A stretch of DNA of 64,000 nucleotides from Allomeiothermus silvanus DSM 9946 (GCF_000092125.1 NC_014212.1:2066001-2130000), one strand, 5' to 3'. Positions 38,539 through 48,075 are shown, numbered from the stretch's first letter. A program made the numbers and translations. The notes: a model not told the origin generated them from the sequence alone.

Positions 38539-39537
38539 ATGAAGGGGCTGTGGATCATCCTGCTGGCTCTGTTGTTAGGGGCCAGCATTCTTGCTCAGGA
38601 AAGCTCCACCCGTACCGCCGAGATCATTCGCAAAAAGAACAACAAGAAGGTGGTTGCGCAGGTCAAGAGCGACGAAGGGGTCTTCTATATCGACTATGGC
38701 GACATCGCCATAGGCAGGGTCAAAACTGTGGGCGAAAACCTGCTCACCCTGGAGGACGGCAAAACCTACTGGCTGGACATAGAAAGTCGCCTGCTAAGGA
38801 ACCGGGCTCCGGCTCCCCGCGACGAACTCAAGCCGGGAGCCTGGGTGGAGGTGGCCTACAACAAGGACAACACCGACAAGGAGAACCGTCCTTACGGGAT
38901 GCGGCTGTTGCTCTTGGACAAAGCGCCCGAGGCCAAAGCCGATGAGGAGAAGTCCTACGCCCGCATCGTGCTCTCGGACCAGCCTCCCAACCGGGTCTCG
39001 GTCAAGTTCGGCGAAGACGCCATCGCCTATGGGCCCCTCGCGTTGGTGGAGAAGGGGGTACAGGAATTTGTGCGGCTGTCCGATGGCAGCGCATCAGTGG
39101 ATGAGAACACCCTAGCCCTTTCCCTCTCCAGCCGGTCCACTCCTGGTAGCGTAGAGGTCGACCAAGGCAAGAGCAAAGCCTTTGGTAGCGTTCTTGAGTA
39201 CGACAACGAATCTGGCCAGGCCAGCCTGGCCGGGCCGATCCGGCTCGAGCGCCAGGGGGAAAAACCCCTCACCGGCGAGTCTAAGACCCTTACCTATAAT
39301 GTAGATGACGAAACCTTGTTGCTCCAGGGGGACCTCAAGCTAGTGCAGGGTGACCGCACCACCACTGCCCAGTCGGCCATCGTGCGCGAGAAGGAGGGGT
39401 TAGCTTTCCTCTTCGGAAATCCGGTAAAGAGCGTGAGCAAGGACGGCACCGTGCAGGGCAAGAAGGTCCGCTATACCCTCGAGCGCGGCGATATCGTAGT
39501 GCTCGAGGGCGTAAGCGGCGAATTCCAGGATCAGTAG
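38539..39537 (+). CDS. LptA/OstA-like periplasmic protein 2
   Basis: 332 aa, 10 nt after the previous gene. Signal peptide MKGLWIILLALLLGASILAQ. A first 130 residues unlike LptA (VKSDEGVFYIDYGDIAIGRVKTVGEN, with LEDGKTYWLD) is followed by OstA-type repeats: FGSVLEYDNESGQASLAGPIRLE, KTLTYNVDDETLLLQGDLKLVQGD, and AIVREKEGLAFLFGNPV. The last gene of the three-gene bridge unit; the next gene converges on it. Confidence 0.72.
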   Translation: MKGLWIILLALLLGASILAQESSTRTAEIIRKKNNKKVVAQVKSDEGVFYIDYGDIAIGRVKTVGENLLTLEDGKTYWLDIESRLLRNRAPAPRDELKPGAWVEVAYNKDNTDKENRPYGMRLLLLDKAPEAKADEEKSYARIVLSDQPPNRVSVKFGEDAIAYGPLALVEKGVQEFVRLSDGSASVDENTLALSLSSRSTPGSVEVDQGKSKAFGSVLEYDNESGQASLAGPIRLERQGEKPLTGESKTLTYNVDDETLLLQGDLKLVQGDRTTTAQSAIVREKEGLAFLFGNPVKSVSKDGTVQGKKVRYTLERGDIVVLEGVSGEFQDQ

Positions 39538-39596
39538 GGGTCTGGCTAATCCCCATCCCCCACTTCGCCTACTCAGCAATTCGGCCCGCTAAAAAA

Positions 39597-40226
39597 CTAT
39601 CCCCGCACGTCCAGCACATTTTCCCCCGCCGCCCGAAGCCGGTCGGCCACCCCTGCGGTACCTTCCCCAGTAACGCGCAGAACCATACGTTGCTTGCCCC
39701 CTGCGTGGGCTACCGTCGCTACCGAGACGATATTGCTTGGGGGAACCGCCCCGGCAGCCTTAGCGAGCGCCCCAGGCACATCGGGAATCTCTAAGGTAAT
39801 CCGTACTCCGCCCGAACGCAGCCCAAGCACTTCGGTAAACGCCTTCAGCACGTCGGTGACAGTGATAATCCCTACCAGTTGGCCTCCCTCCGTCACCGGC
39901 AGCCCTCCTACCTTATATTCCTGCATGAGGAGGGCGGCGTCCTCGAGCGGCTGGTCAGCCTCGATGGTGATCACCGGCTTGGCCATCACCTCGTGGACGG
40001 TGAGCTTAGCCAGCAGATAGTTCAACTCCCACACCGAGAGCGTGGTGGCCTTGGAGGGCATCGCGTCCTTGAGGTCTTTATCGGTCACGATCCCCACCAG
40101 GTTTTGCCCGTCCATCACCGGCAGGCGCCGGAAGGAGTGTTCCTTGAGCAATTTGAGGGCATCTAGCACGGGGGTATCGGGGCTGACCGATACCGGGTTG
40201 GGAGTCATCCAGTCACGCACGAGCAT
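39597..40226 (-). CDS. CBS-pair plus ACT domain protein (AcuB-like)
   Basis: 209 aa. Two CBS domains ([27 protein letters not shown] near residues 1-60; [35 protein letters not shown] near 75-125) bind adenine nucleotides. A C-terminal ACT domain ([19 protein letters not shown]) senses amino acids or other small ligands. The start ATG 40226 has AGGAGGG upstream. The output is not known; AcuB in Bacillus affects acetoin use. It lies at the 3' end of the pyrimidine operon but has its own leader. Confidence 0.85.
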   Translation of the reverse strand: MLVRDWMTPNPVSVSPDTPVLDALKLLKEHSFRRLPVMDGQNLVGIVTDKDLKDAMPSKATTLSVWELNYLLAKLTVHEVMAKPVITIEADQPLEDAALLMQEYKVGGLPVTEGGQLVGIITVTDVLKAFTEVLGLRSGGVRITLEIPDVPGALAKAAGAVPPSNIVSVATVAHAGGKQRMVLRVTGEGTAGVADRLRAAGENVLDVRG

Positions 40227-40340
40227 ATCAAACCCTCCTGTGGGGCGGCCTGGGCTGGGGCTCATCCGGCCCCACGGGTCCGCTCGATTCATTCTATATA
40301 GTCTTCGGTGGAACTTTGTCCCAGGGGAAGCTACCCAAAC

Positions 40341-40370
40341 CACAAGGCCGACCCGTCGCCGGAGTCGGCC
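40341..40370 (-). terminator. Terminator of the pyrimidine operon
   Basis: GGCCGAC (40346-40352) pairs with GTCGGCC (40364-40370), 11-nt loop; on the minus strand it is followed by TTGTGGTTT. Located 20 nt after the last gene's stop. Confidence 0.6.
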
Positions 40371-40388
40371 CTGCTCGAGACCTATGCT

Positions 40389-41468
40389 TTACTTGTAATC
40401 GGCAGCCTTCTTACCAGTGGCCTGCTCCCAGGGGCCGTAGTCTACGGTCTGCCGCGGCGGGTCCTTGGTGAGGATGCCCTGCTCCTTGAGCAGCTTGACC
40501 GAGGCCTGATAGTCAGCCGGGACTAAGAACCCAGCCCAGCCCTTGGTGGTGGCTCCGGCGTTGTAGAGCTTGGCAATTTCGGCCATCTGCCAGGTCTGGT
40601 GACTCTTAGCATCGGAGCGCGTACCCGAACCCTTACAGGTGTTGCCGCAGAAAGGTAGCACGTACTTCTCTACGGTTTCGGCCTGGTTTTTCACCGCCCA
40701 ATCCCAGCCTTTGATGCTGGCCCGGATCAGCCGAGCCGCTACCTCCCGGCCCGAGAGCCCGGAGTTCTTAAAGTTGGGGGTGTTGAGCACCCGTTCGGTG
40801 GTGAAGATGTTGTCCTCGAGGAGGTTGATGCCCTCGTCGGCCAGCTTGAAGATATCTATTTTGCTCTCGTCGTAGCCCAGCCCCACGATTTGGTCTACTT
40901 CGTTATAGGTCATCGCGGAGACCAGTTGCACCCGGTTGGGAAACACCAACGCTGGGTCAAAGGGGTAAGAGACTGCAGTTACATCCGGGTTGCTAACTTT
41001 AGCGTCCAGGGAGCTGGTCAGGCCGCACTTGCGGAAAAGGGCCACTACCGGATACTCATTGCCCGAGGGCCATACTCCCACGCTCTTGCCCTTCATGTCC
41101 TTGCACAGATCCTTGATCCCGGTAGATTTGAGGGCCACCAAGGTGAAGCCCGAGCGCTGGAACATCTGGGCGATAAGCACTACCGGGATACCCTTCTCGC
41201 GGGCAGTGAGCAGGTCGGCAATCCATGTGGTACCGAAGTCTGCCGCTCCCGATTGCACCACCTGGATGGGTGATTGGTCTCCCACGGGCAGCAGGGTCAC
41301 ATCCAACCCCTCTTCCTTAAAGAAACCGCGCTCCTTGGCCACGAAGTAGCCCGCGAACTGGGCTTGGGGAAACCATTTGAGCTGGAGGTTGACCTTCACC
41401 AGGTTCTGCTGGGCCATCCCCAGCGAGGCCAGAGCCATTGCCACCCATACAAACCACCATTTTTTCAT
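40389..41468 (-). CDS. NMT1/THI5-like ABC substrate-binding protein 1
   Basis: 359 aa from ATG 41468 with GAGGAGGG upstream. Signal peptide MKKWWFVWVAMALASLGMAQ. The family core is seen in LQLKWFPQAQFAGYFVAKERGFFKEEGLDVTLLPVG, then AADFGTTWIADLLTA and VFPNRVQLVSAMTYNEVDQI. This family binds pyrimidine or thiamine-precursor-like and aromatic ligands. The leader from 41469 to 41666 is 200 nt, AT-rich, with GCTATAAGC, so it may have its own promoter. Last gene of the operon. Two Cys pairs (about residues 125 and 275) are unusual. Confidence 0.87.
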   Translation of the reverse strand: MKKWWFVWVAMALASLGMAQQNLVKVNLQLKWFPQAQFAGYFVAKERGFFKEEGLDVTLLPVGDQSPIQVVQSGAADFGTTWIADLLTAREKGIPVVLIAQMFQRSGFTLVALKSTGIKDLCKDMKGKSVGVWPSGNEYPVVALFRKCGLTSSLDAKVSNPDVTAVSYPFDPALVFPNRVQLVSAMTYNEVDQIVGLGYDESKIDIFKLADEGINLLEDNIFTTERVLNTPNFKNSGLSGREVAARLIRASIKGWDWAVKNQAETVEKYVLPFCGNTCKGSGTRSDAKSHQTWQMAEIAKLYNAGATTKGWAGFLVPADYQASVKLLKEQGILTKDPPRQTVDYGPWEQATGKKAADYK

Positions 41469-41666
41469 GTTTCCCTCCTCAAAACCCACCTAAACGACAC
41501 CGCGCATCCGAGTCACGATCCGCCTTCGATGCTTACTACCTCAATGTTGGGAAAGCGTGTTTTCCCCTTAACTTCACCTCCCAGGTTGCTGGTTGCAGAT
41601 AGCTTATAGCGAAGGACGCAAAATTGCTCTTTATGGGATCAATCAAAAACGAGGTAGCCATACTAC

Positions 41667-42653
41667 TTACTCCCTGAACGAAACGTGCCAGCTGGTGATT
41701 TTGCGCTCGAGCCAGGCTACCAGGTTGTACCACAGGATGCCGACCAGCGAAGCCACGATGATTGCCGCCCAGACGATGTCAAAGCCAAAGCGCCCAGCCT
41801 CGATCTGGATGCGGAAACCCAACCCTTGGCCACCTGCGCCAAAAAACTCGCCCACGATAGCCCCAATCATCGCTAAAGTGGTTCCCAGTTTGAGCGCATT
41901 GAAGATGAACGGCAGGGCGTTGGGGATGCGCAGCGAGAGGTATTGTTGGGCCTCGCTAGCGGCATACGAGCGCATCAGGTCCAGGGAGAGTGGGCTCACC
42001 TCGGTCAGCCCACGGAAGGTATTGACCACCACCGGGAAGAACACCGTGATGGCTACGATGATGGCCTTGGAGGGCCACTCCAGACCGACCATCTTTACCA
42101 ATACCGGGGCCAAGGCCACGATGGGGATGCTCGAGAAAGCCGTAGCGTAGGGCAAAAGGCCGCGCTCGAGGAAGATGAAGCGGCTCACCAATAAAGCGGT
42201 TGCTACCCCCAGGCTGCAGCCTACCAAGTAGCCCACCAACGCTTCCTGAACTACTGTTTGGAAAGCATCTTGCAGCAGTACCTCGCGCACTGCCCACAAG
42301 GTAGCGAAGACCCGGGTAGGGGTGGGGATTAGCCCAGGCGGGATCTGATAAGCCCGCAACAAGGCCTCAACGGTGAGCAGCACCAAGAGCAAGGTGAGCG
42401 CAGCAGGAACAAACCCGACAAGGGGGTTCTTGGTCTGGATAAAGCTGCCCGCAACCCGCCCTACTCCCAAAGCCCCCAATAAAAACCCCAGCCCGACCAA
42501 TAGCTTCTGCCCCGATGAAGCAACTTCGGTGTGGTTCCACCAGGAAGCGATGAAGTACACCAGCAGGGCAAACCCTACCCCCAGCATGGCCCAACCCACC
42601 GAGGTCCAGCCCTCAGCTCTCGGCTCTTGGCTCTCGACCCTCAGCGTTTCCAA
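41667..42653 (-). CDS. ABC transporter permease, SsuC/ThiX type (A)
   Basis: 328 aa if the TTG at 42653 is used, preceded by GGAGAGG about 10 nt upstream; the start is uncertain and the frame runs back to 42734. N-terminal extra helices (about 100 residues, unlike the other two permeases), then a BPD-type core with LVGYLVGCSLGVATALLVSR, SSIPIVALAPVLV and the EAA loop LRSYAASEAQQYLSLRIPNALPFIF. It overlaps the end of the preceding permease gene by 13 nt. Works with the shared ATPase. Confidence 0.87.
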   Translation of the reverse strand: METLRVESQEPRAEGWTSVGWAMLGVGFALLVYFIASWWNHTEVASSGQKLLVGLGFLLGALGVGRVAGSFIQTKNPLVGFVPAALTLLLVLLTVEALLRAYQIPPGLIPTPTRVFATLWAVREVLLQDAFQTVVQEALVGYLVGCSLGVATALLVSRFIFLERGLLPYATAFSSIPIVALAPVLVKMVGLEWPSKAIIVAITVFFPVVVNTFRGLTEVSPLSLDLMRSYAASEAQQYLSLRIPNALPFIFNALKLGTTLAMIGAIVGEFFGAGGQGLGFRIQIEAGRFGFDIVWAAIIVASLVGILWYNLVAWLERKITSWHVSFRE

Positions 42654-43501
42654 GGCGTCACCAACCTCTCCAGCCAGCCCACCCCTGCAACCAATAGAAT
42701 GCCCAGAAAGGCCGAGGCGATCATGATCACCCACATGGCTACCACATCGGAGGCGCGGGAGTTTTCGGCGAGCATCTTGCCGATGCCCTGGAAGCTAATC
42801 GTGGAAATCTCCGCCACGATAGCCCCGATCAAAGCCGCGGTCATGGCCACCTTGAAGGCGGTGAAGAGGTAAGGCAGCGAGGCCGGGAAGCGCAGCTTGA
42901 GGTAGGTCTGCCAGCTGCTGGCGTTGTAGGTTTTCATCAAGTCTAAAGACAGCGGATCGGGGCTGCGCAAGCCCTTAGCCACGCCGATGGTGATGGGGAA
43001 AAAGGCGATGTAAGCGGCGATGATGGCCTTAGGAATCCAGCCTTGCACCCCATACTGGCCCAGCACCACCACCAGCATAGGGGCGATGGCGATGATGGGT
43101 ACGGTTTGTGAGGCTACGATCCACGGCAGCAGAGAACGTTCGAAAGCCCGCGAAGCCACGATTCCGATGGCGAAGAAGAACCCCACTATCGCCGCCAGGG
43201 CCAGCCCCACTACGGTCTCGAGCGCGGTCACCAGAGCATTGAGCGGGATGGCATTGGGCGAATTGAGCGGGAACATCAGGTTGCGGAAACCCAACAACAG
43301 CTGGGAAGGCGACGGTAGCACCGGGCTACGCAGTTGGGTGGCGCACTCGAGCGCAGTTTTGCAGCCTAGGTCAGCCCCGGTGTTCAAGGCCTGTTGCGCC
43401 GCAGGGACATTGGCCAACAGCATCAGTGGGTAGTAAAGCAGCCCAATCACCAGGGCCACCAATAGCATCGGGACGAGATTGGTCGGCAAGCGAGAGGACA
43501 T
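42641..43501 (-). CDS. ABC transporter permease, SsuC/ThiX type (B)
   Basis: 286 aa. Six or so membrane segments beginning with MLLVALVIGLLYYPLML. Core QTVPIIAIAPMLVVVLGQ and EAA loop LMKTYNASSWQTYLKLRFPASLPYLF, which contacts the ATPase. A 50-residue periplasmic insert (LNTGADLGCKTALECATQL) follows helix 1. Starts 6 nt after the binding protein 2 gene and overlaps permease A. Confidence 0.9.
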   Translation of the reverse strand: MSSRLPTNLVPMLLVALVIGLLYYPLMLLANVPAAQQALNTGADLGCKTALECATQLRSPVLPSPSQLLLGFRNLMFPLNSPNAIPLNALVTALETVVGLALAAIVGFFFAIGIVASRAFERSLLPWIVASQTVPIIAIAPMLVVVLGQYGVQGWIPKAIIAAYIAFFPITIGVAKGLRSPDPLSLDLMKTYNASSWQTYLKLRFPASLPYLFTAFKVAMTAALIGAIVAEISTISFQGIGKMLAENSRASDVVAMWVIMIASAFLGILLVAGVGWLERLVTPWKR

Positions 43502-43507
43502 AACGCT

Positions 43508-44491
43508 TTATTTGACCCCGCTGGGGACCGGGTTAACGAAGCCGCTCAAGGAAGCGCTTTCCAGGAGCCCAGCAGCCTGCAGTTGTTGAGCCATCTTCTG
43601 CAGTTTGGCGGTGTTGAGGTAGCCGAGCCCGTTCTTCTGGGTGTCGGGCGTGATCATGATCTTCTTGATCTGCTCCAAGCCTTTGAGTTCGAAGGGGATG
43701 TCCAGGTTGGGGTTGTACTTCGCCAGGATCTTCCCGGCCTCCTCGGGGTTATCCAGGGCGTAGCGGAAGCCCTTGTAGCGGGCCTGCACGAACTTCCTGA
43801 CCTCGCTGGGGTACTTCTTGAGCACGTCCTCGGTGGTGAAGAGTACGTTCTCCGGCCAGTCCACGCCGAAGTCCTTGTAGCTGTAGAGGTAGTACTTTTC
43901 CTTGGCCTGCTTCTCGGCCACCATGACCTCGTTGTAGATCATGGCCGAGGCGAAGGGGTACTGCTTAGCCAGCCAGCCGCCCAGCGTGGCAGGGTCACCC
44001 TGTTGGTTGACGACCCGGATCTGCTTCTCCCAACCCTTGCCAAGCACCGCCTTGATGGGCTTGTCGTAGCCGATCCAGGTCGCGAAGGTGCCCTTGATAT
44101 CGGCGGGTTTACTGATGGGCTGCCAGGAGAGGATGCGCATGGCCGACTCCTGGAAGTCAGCGGCCAGGATCACCAGCGGCAGTTTCTGCTTCTGGCGGGC
44201 CTCGAGCAGGTTGTAGGGGTAGTCGATGCCCAGCACCAGCTTGCCCGCCTTGGCCTCGGCCATCACCCGGTCGATGGGCGAGAGCCCGGGGCCGCCCGGC
44301 ACCACCGTCACGTCCAGGCCCACCTCCTTGTAGAAGCCCTTGTCCACGGCCACGGGGTCGCCGATGGATTCGGCGTGGATGAACCACGACTCGATGATGG
44401 TGGCCTTGGTCAGGTTGCCTTGAGCCGTGCCCCAAAGCCCCCACGCTAGTAGTCCCGATGCCAAAACTGCCAATGCCGCTTTCCTCTTCAT
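43508..44491 (-). CDS. NMT1/THI5-like ABC substrate-binding protein 2
   Basis: 327 aa with a signal peptide (LAVLASGLLAWGLWGTAQG). Family core: WFIHAESIGDPVAVDKGFYKEVGLDVTVVPGGP, LVLGIDYPYNLLEARQ, and NEVMVAEKQAKE. GGAGGAGG lies before the ATG at 44491. Paralogue of binding protein 1 but diverged, so the two may take different ligands. Gene order suggests it belongs with permeases B and C. Confidence 0.88.
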   Translation of the reverse strand: MKRKAALAVLASGLLAWGLWGTAQGNLTKATIIESWFIHAESIGDPVAVDKGFYKEVGLDVTVVPGGPGLSPIDRVMAEAKAGKLVLGIDYPYNLLEARQKQKLPLVILAADFQESAMRILSWQPISKPADIKGTFATWIGYDKPIKAVLGKGWEKQIRVVNQQGDPATLGGWLAKQYPFASAMIYNEVMVAEKQAKEKYYLYSYKDFGVDWPENVLFTTEDVLKKYPSEVRKFVQARYKGFRYALDNPEEAGKILAKYNPNLDIPFELKGLEQIKKIMITPDTQKNGLGYLNTAKLQKMAQQLQAAGLLESASLSGFVNPVPSGVK

Positions 44492-44525
44492 ACCGGCCTC
44501 CTCCCGAATAAGCCCATAAGCCGCT

Positions 44526-45329
44526 TCAACCCTTCCGGGTCATCTCCAGATGCCAACCCACAAAGCGCCGCTCGAGCGCTGTGAGCACCCCCAGCAAGAG
44601 CCAGCCCACCACCGTGCAGAACACCGCCGCCAAAAAGACCCGCGCGGTGTTGCCCACATAGCGCGAGTCGAGGATCATGAACCCCAAGCCCTGGAAAGCC
44701 CCAAAAAGCTCGCCCACGATGGCCCCGTTCACCGCCGCCATGGCCGCCCCCTTGAGGCTGGTGAAGATGATGGGCAGCGCGAAGGGCAGCTTCAGGTAGC
44801 GCACCCGCTGAAAGAAGCTCGCGCTGTAGGAGGTAAGCAGCTCCTCCTTGGTGGCGTCGGTGGAGACCATCCCCTTGTGCACGAAGTAGACCAGGGCGAA
44901 AAAGGCGTACAGCGCCGCGATCGCCACCTTTGAGCCGATGCCGTTGACCCCTAACCACACCACCACCAGGCTGGCCAGCGCCACGAAGGGGATGGAATTG
45001 AGCGTGGAGACGGCGCGGAAGATAAAGTCCTCCAGCCACTCCGGCAGCACGATCAAGAGCAGCGCCGCCAGGTGCGCGACCAGGGCGCCCAGCACGAAGC
45101 CCAGCACGATCTCCTGGGTGGTGATCCAGGCGTGCGCGAGCACAAGCGCCGGGGTCTTGAGGAACTCCTCGAGGATGCGCGAGGGAGCAGGCAGCAGGAA
45201 GGACGAGTGATACAGCCGCGCCCCCACTTCCCACAGGCCCAGGGCCACCCCGGCGAAGACCAGCCAGCGTACCCCCTCGTTCTTCCACAGAGGGGGGGCG
45301 TTGCGGGGGGGATGTACGGCCCTGGCCAT
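44526..45329 (-). CDS. ABC transporter permease, SsuC/ThiX type (C)
   Basis: 267 aa. TM core with LNSIPFVALASLVVVWLGV and the EAA loop LLTSYSASFFQRVRYLKLPFALPIIF. AUG at 45329 overlaps the codA stop region, with GAGGTGAGG just before it, so it is translated right after codA. A frame one base off covers the same DNA but lacks a membrane pattern. Takes part in the same NMT1-type importer as the ATPase at 46613-47425. Confidence 0.9.
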   Translation of the reverse strand: MARAVHPPRNAPPLWKNEGVRWLVFAGVALGLWEVGARLYHSSFLLPAPSRILEEFLKTPALVLAHAWITTQEIVLGFVLGALVAHLAALLLIVLPEWLEDFIFRAVSTLNSIPFVALASLVVVWLGVNGIGSKVAIAALYAFFALVYFVHKGMVSTDATKEELLTSYSASFFQRVRYLKLPFALPIIFTSLKGAAMAAVNGAIVGELFGAFQGLGFMILDSRYVGNTARVFLAAVFCTVVGWLLLGVLTALERRFVGWHLEMTRKG

Positions 45330-45332
45330 GCC

Positions 45333-46610
45333 TCACCTCAGGAACCGGACCGCCTGGCCTTGCACGTAGGAGACCTCGGGCCGGGTCTCGGCCACCACCT
45401 GGCCGCGCTTGAGCACGTAGCGGCGCATGGGTAGGGTGCGGATGGCATCGTCTTCGGTGGGGACCGGCCAGACCACCAGGTCGGCGGGGTTGCCCACCGC
45501 GACGGCGTGCCCCTCCAGGCCCTCCCCACCCCGCACCAGCCGGCCCTGCCAGATGGCAGCAGGACGAGAGGTGAGCATGGGGAAAAGCTGCTCACGGTCC
45601 TCGCGCCCCGACATCAGCCCCAAGTGCAGCAGCACGAAGGCGGTGTGCAGGGGATCGCCCTTGCCCATGGGGTACCAGGGGTCCATCACCGAGTCATGCC
45701 CGGCGGCCACGTTGACCCCGGCGGCCAGCAGTTCCTTGACCCGCGTGAGGCCGCGCCGGATGGGGTAGTGGTCGAAGCGCCCCTGCAGCACGGCGTTGTC
45801 GGGCGGATTGCAGATGATGTGCAGCCCGGCCCGCCGTACGTTGCCGATGATCTTGTCGGCGTAGGCGTTGTTGTAGGAGTGCATGGCGGTGGTGTGCGAG
45901 GCTGCCACCCGGCCTGAAAGCCTTAGGCGCAGCGTCTCGGCGGCCATGGTCTCGAGGAAGCGGGAGTGGTCGTCGTCGGTCTCGTCGCAGTGGATGTCCA
46001 CGGGCAGGCCGGTTTCGTGGGCCAGGGAGAGCGCGAACTTCACGTTCTGCACTCCGTACTCGCGGGTGATCTCGTAATGCGGGATCCCCCCGATCACGTC
46101 GGCGCCGATCTCCACCGCTTTTCTGACCAGCTCATCCCCCCCCTCGAAGGAGAACATCCCCAACTGCGGGAAGGCCACGATCTGGAGGTCGATGAGCCCA
46201 GCTACCTCGGCTTTGATCTCGAGCAGGGCCTTGAGCGCGGTGAGGTGGGGATCGCACACATCCACGTGGGTGCGGATGTGGGTGACCCCATGGGCCACGA
46301 ACCACGGCAACGCCTTGAGCACCCGTGCGCGCACGTCCTCGCGGCTGAGCTGCTGGACCCGCTCGGCCCAGATGGCAATACCCTCCCACAGCGAGCCCGA
46401 GCGGTTGGGCCGGGGGTCGCCCTCGGTGAGGATGGCATCGAGGTGGATGTGGATCTCGTAGAAACTGGGGCTCACCAGGTTGCCCTCGGCCGAGATCTCC
46501 TCCCCCCCGCGCAGGCCGGCCTCGAGCGCGGCGATGCGCCCGCCCTCTATACCGATGTCCACCAGCCCCTCGCGGCCGGTGAGGCGTGCATCCTTGATGA
46601 CGAGGTCCAT
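45333..46610 (-). CDS. codA: Cytosine deaminase / amidohydrolase
   Basis: Converts cytosine to uracil. 425 aa TIM-barrel amidohydrolase. The zinc ligands fit IHIHLDAIL (HxH), HCDETDDDHSRFL, and AAGHDSVMDPWYP, the last being a CodA hallmark. Starts at ATG 46610, 3 nt after the ATPase stop, with AGGAG in the junction. Placed between ATPase and permease genes, so uptake and deamination are co-expressed. It would feed uracil to PreTA. Other cyclic amidines are possible substrates. Confidence 0.92.
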   Translation of the reverse strand: MDLVIKDARLTGREGLVDIGIEGGRIAALEAGLRGGEEISAEGNLVSPSFYEIHIHLDAILTEGDPRPNRSGSLWEGIAIWAERVQQLSREDVRARVLKALPWFVAHGVTHIRTHVDVCDPHLTALKALLEIKAEVAGLIDLQIVAFPQLGMFSFEGGDELVRKAVEIGADVIGGIPHYEITREYGVQNVKFALSLAHETGLPVDIHCDETDDDHSRFLETMAAETLRLRLSGRVAASHTTAMHSYNNAYADKIIGNVRRAGLHIICNPPDNAVLQGRFDHYPIRRGLTRVKELLAAGVNVAAGHDSVMDPWYPMGKGDPLHTAFVLLHLGLMSGREDREQLFPMLTSRPAAIWQGRLVRGGEGLEGHAVAVGNPADLVVWPVPTEDDAIRTLPMRRYVLKRGQVVAETRPEVSYVQGQAVRFLR

Positions 46611-46612
46611 GT

Positions 46613-47425
46613 TTACTCCTGCACCTCGAAGCCGTGCCCCTTGCGCAGAGCCTCGCGCACCTGGGTGGCGATCTCGAAAAAGCGGGTGGTCTCGCGGGTC
46701 TCGAAGTTGCGCGGCTGGGGCAGGTCCACCGGGATCACGGTCTCGATCTTGCCGGGGCGCGGGGTCATGACCACGATGCGCGTGGAGAGAAACACCGCCT
46801 CGGGGATGGAGTGGGTGACGAAGATGACGGTCTTGCCGGTCTCGCGCCACAGCCGCAGAAGTTCCAGGTTCAGGTTCTCCCGCGTGATCTCGTCCAAAGC
46901 GCCAAAGGGCTCGTCCATGAACAAAAGCTGCGGGTCGAAGGCCAGCGCACGGGCGATGGAGACGCGCTGCTGCATCCCGCCCGAGAGCTGCCAGGGGTAG
47001 TGGCGGGCAAACTTCTCCAGCCCCACCAGGGCCAGCATCCGCTCAGCGCGGGCTTTATGCTCGGCTTTGGGGAAGCCCATCACCTCCAGCGGCAGCATCA
47101 CGTTCTGTAGCACCGTGCGCCACTCCATGAGGGTAGGGGCCTGGAAAACATAGCCGTAGGCCCGGCTCTTGCGCGCCTCCTCCGGGGTCTTGCCGCCGAT
47201 GCGGATGGTGCCCGAGGTGGGCTGGATCAGGTCGGCCAGCAGGCGCAAGAGGGTGGTCTTGCCGCAGCCCGAAGGCCCGATAAGCGAGATGAACTCGCCC
47301 TGGGCGACCTCGAGGCTCGCGTTTTGCAGGGCCACGGTGCCGGTGGGGAATACCATCGATACGTCCTGTACCGAGACGAGGGTACCTGTAGTTTTGGCCT
47401 TAGTTTGCGATTCTGTCACGCACAC
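46613..47425 (-). CDS. ABC transporter ATPase, SsuB/TauB type
   Basis: 270 aa from GTG 47425 (GTG at 47419 is nearer to GAGGTG). Walker A GPSGCGKTTL, Q-loop VFQAPTLMEWR, signature LSGGMQQRVSIARAL, Walker B LLFMDEPFGALDE, H-loop THSIPEA. The only ATPase in the operon, so it must serve all three permeases. It lies between the LysE gene and codA and is coupled to both by short gaps. Confidence 0.93.
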   Translation of the reverse strand: MCVTESQTKAKTTGTLVSVQDVSMVFPTGTVALQNASLEVAQGEFISLIGPSGCGKTTLLRLLADLIQPTSGTIRIGGKTPEEARKSRAYGYVFQAPTLMEWRTVLQNVMLPLEVMGFPKAEHKARAERMLALVGLEKFARHYPWQLSGGMQQRVSIARALAFDPQLLFMDEPFGALDEITRENLNLELLRLWRETGKTVIFVTHSIPEAVFLSTRIVVMTPRPGKIETVIPVDLPQPRNFETRETTRFFEIATQVREALRKGHGFEVQE

Positions 47426-47426
47426 C

Positions 47427-48062
47427 TCATTTGTGATGCGACCCGGTAAAAGCTGAAGTCACACCCAGGACGATATAGATGCTCCCAGTCACGTACCTCT
47501 GCCTCTTGAAGTAATACGGATTGCGCTGCAACCACCGGCCCAAACTGCTCGCCAGCAGCGCGTAGCTGCCATCCGAGAAAATCGCCAGCAGCGCGAACAA
47601 ACCGCCCAGTGCGAGGATTTGTAGCACCACCTGCCCATGGGAAGGGTCTGCAAACTGCGGCAGGAAGGCAAAGATAAAGAAGGCCACCTTGGGGTTGAGC
47701 AAGTTGACCACGTAGCCCTCCGCGAAAACCCTAAAAAGGCCGTCTTTGCGAGGCTGGATGGCCTCAAGCGCACCCTTGCTCAAGAAAGCCCTGATACCCA
47801 TGCAAACCAGGTACGCCGCACCTGCCCACTTCACCACATTGAAATCTGGGGCACTCGCCAGCAGGATTGCGGCAAGGCCTAAGGCCGCAGCCACGGTATA
47901 GGTGAGGGTCGCCAGGTTGATGCCCAGCACCGAAGCGATGCCCGCTGCACGACCCTGCGCGATGCTGCGGGTGACGACGTAAATCACGTTGGGCCCAGGA
48001 ATCAGCAGGATTCCTACACTGGCGAGAACGAACAGTGAGAGTTTTTCAGAGGATATAAGCAC
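47427..48062 (-). CDS. LysE/RhtB-family exporter
   Basis: 211 aa with six hydrophobic segments. N-terminal GILLIPGPNVIYVVTRSIAQGRAAGI is the family signature, with NPKVAFFIFAFLPQF in the centre. LysE proteins export amino acids such as lysine, threonine or homoserine. Inside this operon it may export a product such as beta-alanine or carbamoyl-beta-alanine; that is inference. GTG 48062 with AGGAGAGG just before it. Ends 2 nt before the ATPase start. Confidence 0.88.
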   Translation of the reverse strand: MLISSEKLSLFVLASVGILLIPGPNVIYVVTRSIAQGRAAGIASVLGINLATLTYTVAAALGLAAILLASAPDFNVVKWAGAAYLVCMGIRAFLSKGALEAIQPRKDGLFRVFAEGYVVNLLNPKVAFFIFAFLPQFADPSHGQVVLQILALGGLFALLAIFSDGSYALLASSLGRWLQRNPYYFKRQRYVTGSIYIVLGVTSAFTGSHHK

Positions 48063-48075
48063 GGCCTCTCCTGAC

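Noticed and set aside
41469-41666. TPP riboswitch before the NMT1-like binding protein
   Set aside because: The conserved CTGAGA and ACCTGA blocks are not present.
44488-45336. Long frame over permease C (282 codons)
   Set aside because: Arg/Gly-rich product without membrane pattern; the overlapping frame 44526-45329 has the permease signature.
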